64,000 bases of DNA from Moorena sp. SIOASIH (GTDB taxonomy: Bacteria > Cyanobacteriota > Cyanobacteriia > Cyanobacteriales > Coleofasciculaceae). A model generated the notes under the pieces. It made no database searches and was not told where the DNA came from. It worked only from the letters and a program-made list of their open reading frames with translations. Shown here in pieces: positions 59,001 through 64,000 of this stretch. The first letter of the stretch is position 1; each line of letters starts with the position of its first letter. The stretch lies in NCBI RefSeq assembly GCF_010671925.1, contig NZ_JAAHIH010000008.1, positions 62,001 to 126,000 of the forward strand, read 5' to 3'. A program made the translations under genes and the position numbers.

Positions 59001-60855
59001 CCTCATTGAGGACTGGGGTTTCCAGCTTTAACAACTGGGCGTACTCCGGCTTAGCTTCTAATATATTCCCTCGCTCACCCAGCTCTATACTCAACGACAT
59101 CACCAAACTTTCCCGTAGAGGATCAATGGGTGGGTTAGTGACTTGGGCAAACCGTTGTTTAAAATAGTCATAGAGTAGCCGAGGCTTATTAGAGAGTACC
59201 GCCAAGGGAATATCATCTCCCATACAGAAGGTAGGTTCTTTCCCCTGGGTGCTCATCGGCTGGATGATCATCTCCACATCCTCAGCAGTGTAGCCAAAAG
59301 CGGTCTGCTGACGCAGTAACTCAGCCGCCTCTTGTTCAGGAGCCTCAGTAAAGGGTTGGGGTTCCAATTTTACACGATACTGCTTCAGCCACTCACCATA
59401 GGGTTGCTGAGCTGCCACCCGTTGCTTGATGTCCCAGTTTTTTATAATTTCGTTGCTTTCGAGGTCAACAGCAATCATTTGCCCTGGTCCGAGTCTGCCC
59501 TTTTCCAGAATCTCGGATTCTGGCAAGTCCACTACCCCCACTTCTGATGCCACCACCACATAGCCATCCCGGGTAATGCTATAACGAGCCGGTCGTAATC
59601 CATTTCGGTCTAGGCTGGCTCCCACTGTTTTCCCGTCACTGAATACTAACAGCGCTGGACCATCCCAAGCTTCCTGAATTCCACTGTAGTATTCATAAAA
59701 ATCAACAATTTCTGGATACTTATCCAAATCCGGCTGATTTTGGTAAGCTTCTGGCACCATGATCATTAATCCGGTCAGAGGACTGCGTCCAGATCGCACC
59801 AGTAATTCGAATACATTATCTAGGATGGCTGAGTCACTGTTTTCGGGATTGATAATAGGCTTGATCTGATCTAAGGGGTTATTTGGTTTAAGGTTATTTG
59901 GTTGCAAGTTGGTTTGAGCACCTTTAAGCTTAAAGCCTTTTTCCCAAACCGGATGAGCCAAGTCAGCCTCCCGGGCTATCATCCAGTTGACATTGCCCAA
60001 CAGAGTGTTAATCTCACCATTATGTCCCAACAAGCGCATCGGTTGAGCGAGGGGCCACTTGGGCATAGTATTGGTGCTAAAGCGTCGATGATAGACAGCA
60101 AAACCACTCTGGTAATCAGGATTTTTTAAGTCTAAATAAAACTCTCCAAGTACCGCTGAGCGCACCATGCCTTTGTAGACAATCGTGCGACTGGAAAAGG
60201 AGCAAAAATACCAATCATCAGGCACTCGGATGGTACTCTGAGATTTTAGTGCCTTAGCAATGCGACAGCGAGTTTTGAACAGCAAACGCTCCAGTTCATC
60301 TCCTATCTCCCCTTCAGAGGCTACGATCAACTGTTCGATATGGGGTTGATTGGCTTTCGCTTGGATACCCAGGATCTCTGAACGTACTGGTACCACACGC
60401 CAGCCTAATACCTTTAAGCCTTCTTGAGCAAGAATTTCCTTAACAATTAACTTACCTTGGCTAACCAACGTCTCATCCTGAGGCAAGAATACCATCCCAA
60501 CTCCTAACTGCTCCGTAGGAGGCTGGTCAATTCCTTGTTCGGTGAACCATTTTTGCAACAGTTTCCAGGGAATAGCAGTCAATAAGCCTGCACCATCCCC
60601 TGAATCTTGGTCAGCACTACACCCCCCCCGGTGTTCTAGACAACCCAGTGCCACTAGAGCTTGTTCAATCAATTGATGGCTAGCTATACCCTGCCCAGAA
60701 GCAATAAAGCCAACCCCACAGGCATCTCGTTCCTCCACCAACCAACGTTGACCTGGATACGGTATCCTTTTGTGATAGTGTTGTAGATCTTCCTGGTTTT
60801 TCTGGTTATCGATATTATTCATCCAATTATTCACGGTGTTTAGTGATGCTTTCAT
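56011..60855 (-). CDS. glsF: Ferredoxin-dependent glutamate synthase
   Basis: The 1614-residue enzyme makes two glutamates from glutamine and 2-oxoglutarate. The glutaminase nucleophile Cys46 follows a short propeptide in EERDACGVGF; WLVEERDACGVGFIASGQGI and LEHRGGCSADQDSGDG are of the ferredoxin type. The FMN/synthase domain includes GEGGEDPVRF and HDGGTGASPLSS. The 3Fe-4S cysteines are C-x5-C-x4-C in CIMARICHTNQC. A C-terminal GxGxG-rich beta helix (NTCLYGATGGTLFAHGGAGE) follows. Length exceeds the usual ~1550 because of repeat-derived loops, TNLQPNNLKPNNPLDQ near residue 315 and KLQVKPSNLEANKEA near 905. Confidence 0.93.
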   Translation of the reverse strand: MKASLNTVNNWMNNIDNQKNQEDLQHYHKRIPYPGQRWLVEERDACGVGFIASGQGIASHQLIEQALVALGCLEHRGGCSADQDSGDGAGLLTAIPWKLLQKWFTEQGIDQPPTEQLGVGMVFLPQDETLVSQGKLIVKEILAQEGLKVLGWRVVPVRSEILGIQAKANQPHIEQLIVASEGEIGDELERLLFKTRCRIAKALKSQSTIRVPDDWYFCSFSSRTIVYKGMVRSAVLGEFYLDLKNPDYQSGFAVYHRRFSTNTMPKWPLAQPMRLLGHNGEINTLLGNVNWMIAREADLAHPVWEKGFKLKGAQTNLQPNNLKPNNPLDQIKPIINPENSDSAILDNVFELLVRSGRSPLTGLMIMVPEAYQNQPDLDKYPEIVDFYEYYSGIQEAWDGPALLVFSDGKTVGASLDRNGLRPARYSITRDGYVVVASEVGVVDLPESEILEKGRLGPGQMIAVDLESNEIIKNWDIKQRVAAQQPYGEWLKQYRVKLEPQPFTEAPEQEAAELLRQQTAFGYTAEDVEMIIQPMSTQGKEPTFCMGDDIPLAVLSNKPRLLYDYFKQRFAQVTNPPIDPLRESLVMSLSIELGERGNILEAKPEYAQLLKLETPVLNEAELAAVKGSGFETAELSTLFEIATGPGGLEVAVNRMCDQAAESVRAGKRILILSDKTAGGLSENYSYIPPMLAVGAVHHHLISQGLRMKASIIVETAQCWSTHHYACLIGYGASAVCPYLAWESVRNWWANPKTQKLMAQGKLESLTIDQAQKNYRKAVEAGLLKILSKMGISLLSSYHGAQIFEAIGIGGDLLALAFKGTTSRLGGLSIADLAQEVMEFHKRAFPLTAKKLENFGFINYRPRGEYHMNSPEMAKALHKAVSSFVRDQSSNNGNGKNHKELEVSKLQVKPSNLEANKEAYDHYDVYRKLLEERPATALRDLLDFNSDQPTIPIEEVEPVEEIVKRFCTGAMSLGSLSREAHETLAIAMNRIGGKSNSGEGGEDPVRFTILKDVDQTGNSPTLPHLKGLRNGDVASSAVKQVASGRFGVTPEYLMSGKQLEIKIAQGAKPGEGGQLPGKKVSPYIAKLRRSKPGVTLISPPPHHDIYSIEDLAQLIFDLHQINPQAKVSVKLVAEIGIGTVAAGVAKANADVIQISGHDGGTGASPLSSIKHAGTPWELGVTEVHRILMENQLRDRVLLRVDGGLKTGWDVLMAALMGGEEYGFGSVSMIAEGCIMARICHTNQCPVGVATQQERLRQRFTGIPEHVVNFFYFVAQEVRSLLAKLGYRSLKDIIGRADLLKVRDDLELTKTSMLNLDCLTQLPDTRTDRSWLNHNDVHSNGPVLDDQLLADADLTNAIQNHGSVTKDVDIVNTDRTVGARIAGVIAKQYGNTGFDGHITLNFKGAAGQSFGAFNLPSMTLILTGEANDYVGKGMHGGEIIIKPPADATYDPANNVIVGNTCLYGATGGTLFAHGGAGERFGVRNSKGYAVIESAGDHCCEYMTGGVIVVLGKVGRNVGAGMTGGLAYFLDEEESFPAKVNQNVKIQRVISAAGEQQLKGLIKDHATRTGSPKAQMILDNWSEYLPKFWQVVPPSEADTPQANPDVVEERELVSSTVA

Positions 60856-61762
60856 TACAGATTGAGGAATATTAACCTAGTAGCAGTGACCTATACACTG
60901 CTACTAGGCTGGAAAAATCAACAATGATTTACCATAAATGGTGAGCCAGAAGTTGGTTGGGTCTAATCCCGATTCCCTGGGTGTAACAATCTATCAAGCT
61001 TTTTTCCCTTAGAAACTCCTATCCTGAGTATCCAATGAAATCTGGTCAGCTGCTGACACAAAAGCTACATCCTCCGACACAGAGCAAGGGATGTAGTTAA
61101 CCTGATTAGGTTTTACCAGTAGCAACACGCAAGCGTGCTTCAACAATGGGATGCAACTAAAATGGCATGCAACTAACCACCTAGCTGATGACCAAAGTCA
61201 CCAGGGTTCCATGAAGCTGGCATAAATCCTAGAAACTTACCTATATAGGCGGATAGTCATGATATAAGAAATGGGTTAGGGATAGCAATACCTAATTTGT
61301 CCATAAACCTACTGAAAATTTTACTCGGGAAGAAATTGGTGGATTTACCGTAGCAGTGTTCCAGACCATTGAGCGAAACTCAAAATAGCTTTCTTAACGA
61401 CTATGCAAGCACTGACAGGACTTGATGTTGTCACAGTAGCCTTCATCACAGTCTTAGTTTAGACCAGGTGGCATCTCCTCTCTAAATGCCTAGGTATTAG
61501 GCTCATGGTCTTAGGTCTTACAAAAGGGGGAGTTGAGGGCCTCCGTGCTTGACCCGGAGTGCTTCATAACTTTTTTAGAACCCACTTAGCCTAAATGCCT
61601 AGAGCCTAAATGCCTAGAGCCTAGGTTAAGAGTATGTGAAATTAAACCTTCTCTATAGTTTTTGCTGACTGATTTAGGCTATGAAAGGATAGCTTGTCAG
61701 CCAAATCAGTCCTTTGAGGAAACAGGCTACTAGCAGCAACCAATGCTCAATGGAACCCTTTG
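60856..61762. other. Divergent control region of glsF and the glycosidase gene
   Basis: The region has the hairpin at 60876-60908 just before glsF, a CATCCTCCGACACAGAGCAA / GGGATGTAGTTAACC segment near 61070-61100, and CCTAAATGCCTAGAGCCTAA repeats at 61590-61625. No gene, riboswitch or NtcA site (GTA-N8-TAC with -10 box) could be confirmed by eye. Confidence 0.5.
60876..60908. promoter_or_regulatory. Hairpin 20 bp upstream of glsF
   Basis: CCTAGTAGCAGTG (60876-60888) pairs perfectly over 13 bases with CACTGCTACTAGG (60896-60908) across ACCTATA. It lies immediately upstream of the glsF start, so it is either in the leader RNA or a dyad at the promoter. It has no U-run for termination toward glsF. 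Confidence 0.55.
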
Positions 61763-63823
61763 ATGGTGACAAGAGTAACACCAAAGACCGGAATTGATAC
61801 TACAAAAGTGTGGACTAAGATCTCCAAGCTAGCCATTACCCTCTTGCTCCTAATTCTATTCCCAGCATCCGTAGCTACGGCAAATAGGCGAGTTGGAGCA
61901 ATTGAACCCTTAATCTTAAATAGCTTTAAAGAGTTACTTAACCAGTTGCCCCCAGCAGATGAAGAGACCCCTGTCCTGGTTCAAAGTTTATCCCAAACCA
62001 CCCAGGAGAACATCCTAGTTTTAAAGGGGAAGAAACTATTGGAAGAGCTACCACCCATGGCTGATAACACCTTAGAGGTAGAGTTTTTCTCTGTCCCCCC
62101 CCAGGTGATCCGACAAGGGTTTCAAGTGTATTTAAATGGTCAGCGGATCAACTTACCTTGGCAGCAGTGGTTGGTGGGAACCTCAGTGCGCACTGGCATC
62201 AGTGATGTAGGAGCGATGCAAACTTTGGGGATAGAAATGCTCAATAGTAAAGATTTTACCCAGCAACCGATTCGGTGGTTTTCTAAACCCCGGAGTACAT
62301 CAGTAGTTTTCCCCAGCCAAGTTAGTGGTGCTTATCGATATCTAGATATTACCGATTTTGCCAAAACAGCAGGTTGGCAGTTACAAGTTCACGGGGATAA
62401 GCTGTATATCTCTTCCATGCCAGCCAGGGTGAAGGCTATTCGCCAGGGACGTCAGCCTTGGGGTAATCGTATTGTTCTTGATTTAGACCGCCCAACCTTC
62501 TGGCAAGTCAATGACCGACGCACTGAAGGTGTGATTACAGTAGCTGCCTCAGCCGACCCGTCACTAGTCAAGGGTTTTAATGCTCTAGAGGCTGCCAAGA
62601 TCCAAGGGCCTGAAGATGTAGCTCCCATTTCTGTGGGTGCTCCTATGGATAAACCGGTTATCCGCTTAGAAAGCCATCAGAACCAAACTAGGCTCAGGGT
62701 GGATTTCCCCAAAGGTAAACGTCTGCGAGTTTTCACCTTGCCTAACCCTTTTCGATTGGTGATTGATTTGCGACCCGATGCCATGGTAAGGAAAAATATT
62801 CTCTGGGCACCCGGCATCCAGTGGCGTCAGCAGTTGATTAGTCTCAAAGATACTAGCTTCCCAGTGGTGTGGCTGGAGGTTAACCCCAAATCTCACCGGT
62901 TACGCCTCAGACCCATTGGCAGTAATGCTACGACCCAAGTGGGAACAGCCCCACTAATTAAAGCTGCTCAGTGGTGGCAAGCATCTGCTGCAATTAATGC
63001 TGGCTTTTTCAACCGTAACAACCAATTGCCCTTAGGAGCAATTCGCCGTGATAGTCGGTGGTTATCTGGTCCAATTTTGAATCGGGGAGCGATCGCTTGG
63101 AATGATCGCGGTCACTTTAAACTGGGACGACTCAGCCTCACCGAAACCTTAGTTACCTCAAACCGGAAACGTTTGCCAGTACTATTCGTCAACAGTGGTT
63201 ATGTCAAAGCTGGCATTGCCCGCTACACTCCCGCCTTCGGACCAACCTACACTCCCTTAATTGATCATGAAATCATCGTAGTTGTCCAGAACAACTCGGT
63301 CACCCATCTGTTGCCTGGAGGACTTGCCGGTCAGCAAGCCTTTCCTATCCCCCCCAATGGCTATCTAGTTACCCTTAGAGCCAACAGCACAGCCGTTCAT
63401 GATCTTAGTATCGGTACCCAAGTGCGAATTGAGGGGAGTACGTTTCCTGCTGACTTCAATGGCTACCCCCATATTCTCGGTGGTGGACCACTGCTACTAC
63501 AAGATCGAAAAATTGTTTTGGATGGCAAATCGGAACAATTTAGTGATGCCTTTATTCAGCAGTCTGCTCCACGCAGTGCGATCGGAACCACTGCTAATGG
63601 CAGATTGATTATTGCTGCTTTTCACCATAGTCATACTCGACGTGGCCCAACCTTAAGGGAAACAGCTCAGTTGATGCAGAAATTGGGAGCGATTAATGCC
63701 CTCAATCTTGACGGGGGTAGCTCAACTGGACTTTATCTAGGTGGTCAACTCCTAGATCGGTCTCCCTATACAGCAGCACCAGTTAACAACGGTCTGGGCA
63801 TCTTTTTTACACCTGTTCCCTGA
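61763..63823 (+). CDS. Exported phosphodiester glycosidase-family protein
   Basis: The 686-residue protein has a signal-anchor N-terminus (ITLLLLILFPASVATANRRV). A central segment of AMIN-like strands follows (RVKAIRQGRQPWGNRIVLDL, LRVDFPKGKRLRVFTLPNPF). The C-terminal NAGPA/phosphodiester glycosidase domain (about 380-686) includes SAAINAGFFNRNNQLPLGAI, HILGGGPLLLQD and ALNLDGGSSTGLYL. The family hydrolyses phosphodiester-linked sugars, and AMIN segments target proteins to the envelope; the substrate is unknown. The start is ATG 61763; a TTG immediately before it is also possible. Confidence 0.88.
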   Translation: MVTRVTPKTGIDTTKVWTKISKLAITLLLLILFPASVATANRRVGAIEPLILNSFKELLNQLPPADEETPVLVQSLSQTTQENILVLKGKKLLEELPPMADNTLEVEFFSVPPQVIRQGFQVYLNGQRINLPWQQWLVGTSVRTGISDVGAMQTLGIEMLNSKDFTQQPIRWFSKPRSTSVVFPSQVSGAYRYLDITDFAKTAGWQLQVHGDKLYISSMPARVKAIRQGRQPWGNRIVLDLDRPTFWQVNDRRTEGVITVAASADPSLVKGFNALEAAKIQGPEDVAPISVGAPMDKPVIRLESHQNQTRLRVDFPKGKRLRVFTLPNPFRLVIDLRPDAMVRKNILWAPGIQWRQQLISLKDTSFPVVWLEVNPKSHRLRLRPIGSNATTQVGTAPLIKAAQWWQASAAINAGFFNRNNQLPLGAIRRDSRWLSGPILNRGAIAWNDRGHFKLGRLSLTETLVTSNRKRLPVLFVNSGYVKAGIARYTPAFGPTYTPLIDHEIIVVVQNNSVTHLLPGGLAGQQAFPIPPNGYLVTLRANSTAVHDLSIGTQVRIEGSTFPADFNGYPHILGGGPLLLQDRKIVLDGKSEQFSDAFIQQSAPRSAIGTTANGRLIIAAFHHSHTRRGPTLRETAQLMQKLGAINALNLDGGSSTGLYLGGQLLDRSPYTAAPVNNGLGIFFTPVP

Positions 63824-63840
63824 TAGTTTAAGAAGTATGA

Positions 63841-63948
63841 AGGTAAGTATTCAGCCGTCAGCTATCAGCTATCAGCTATCAGCTATCAGCTATCAGCTAT
63901 CAGCTATCAGCTATCAGCTATCAGCTATCAGCCATTGGCCATTGGCCA
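63841..63948. repeat. About ten perfect GCTATCA heptamers
   Basis: After AGGTAAGTATTCAGCCGTCA, the 7-mer GCTATCA runs ten times without error (63861-63930), followed by GCCATTGGCCATTGGCCAG. It begins with the TAAGCATTCAGC-family end. The perfection suggests a young expansion. Confidence 0.88.
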
Positions 63949-64000
63949 GGCTACTTGAAATGCTTTTGAATAAAATAAGATAACGGCTAACCACTGAAAG

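Noticed and set aside
61060..61110. Possible thiamine- or other riboswitch upstream of the glycosidase gene
   Set aside because: I could not assemble a conserved core by eye; the downstream gene is not a typical riboswitch target.
1..64000. tRNA and rRNA genes
   Set aside because: No cloverleaf with a GGTTCRANTCC-type T loop or rRNA core sequence was recognised on either strand by eye; a dedicated scan could still find one.

Overview
The window looks like a chromosomal segment of a large-genome filamentous cyanobacterium. Photosynthetic and cyanobacterial markers are petM (cytochrome b6f subunit), ycf39, ferredoxin-dependent glutamate synthase, ferrochelatase with a C-terminal chlorophyll-binding-like helix, and the panC/cmk fusion. 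GCGATCGC (HIP1-type) octamers are frequent, and spacers and even coding regions are full of dispersed short repeats. The repeat style reminds me of Moorena/Moorea-type marine cyanobacteria, but that is inference.

Layout. 0-3.2 kb: the start of an unidentified gene, a small repeat-filled ORF translationally coupled to it, and a double-ATPase peptide ABC transporter. 3.5-13.4 kb: a block of flavin monooxygenase, LCMT-type methyltransferase and EF-hand protein that has been duplicated and rearranged. Two full sets and two remnants remain, with a TerB-like gene and an O-methyltransferase between them. 13.9-15.8 kb: an ISAs1-type insertion sequence, itself broken by a MITE with its own 9-bp target duplication and by a second repeat. 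15.9-21.3 kb: gdhA, a DUF4126 protein, a DUF433/DUF5615 remnant, and a sulfoxide synthase plus EgtD pair for a thiol-histidine such as ergothioneine. 21.5-26.8 kb: a TnpB element, one intact methyltransferase and a decayed methyltransferase/PP-loop gene pair. 26.9-45.5 kb: mostly housekeeping genes (hemH, msrP, pdxA, petM, ycf39, nadK, purM, two rlpA-like genes, panC/cmk, a polysaccharide deacetylase) with a second TnpB.

46.2-53.3 kb holds the most interesting locus, read on the minus strand. A PatA/PatG-type subtilisin protease with a long repetitive middle is followed by a train of short ORFs that share the N-terminus MK(L/C)PxQxxP(V/I)xR but differ completely at their C-termini. Between them lie a protein of two Nif11-like domains and an LCMT-family methyltransferase. 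This has the architecture of a ribosomally made, post-translationally modified peptide (RiPP) locus. No YcaO cyclodehydratase, cyanobactin prenyltransferase or classical cyanobactin precursor is visible. At least five full precursor-like genes, one diverged start (MKCP), one 13-residue stub and one frameshifted relic are present. 54-64 kb: a DegT-type aminotransferase, glsF and a phosphodiester glycosidase-family protein.

Repeats are a second theme. At least four families have recognisable inverted ends (TAAGCATTCAGC, CTGAAGGGGTGACAA, TATAGCGGTTT...GAGGTACA, ATATCA-GTC-GG), and two insertions are flanked by direct duplications of 9-10 bp. Other repeats have expanded in frame inside genes. No rRNA, tRNA or CRISPR array was seen.
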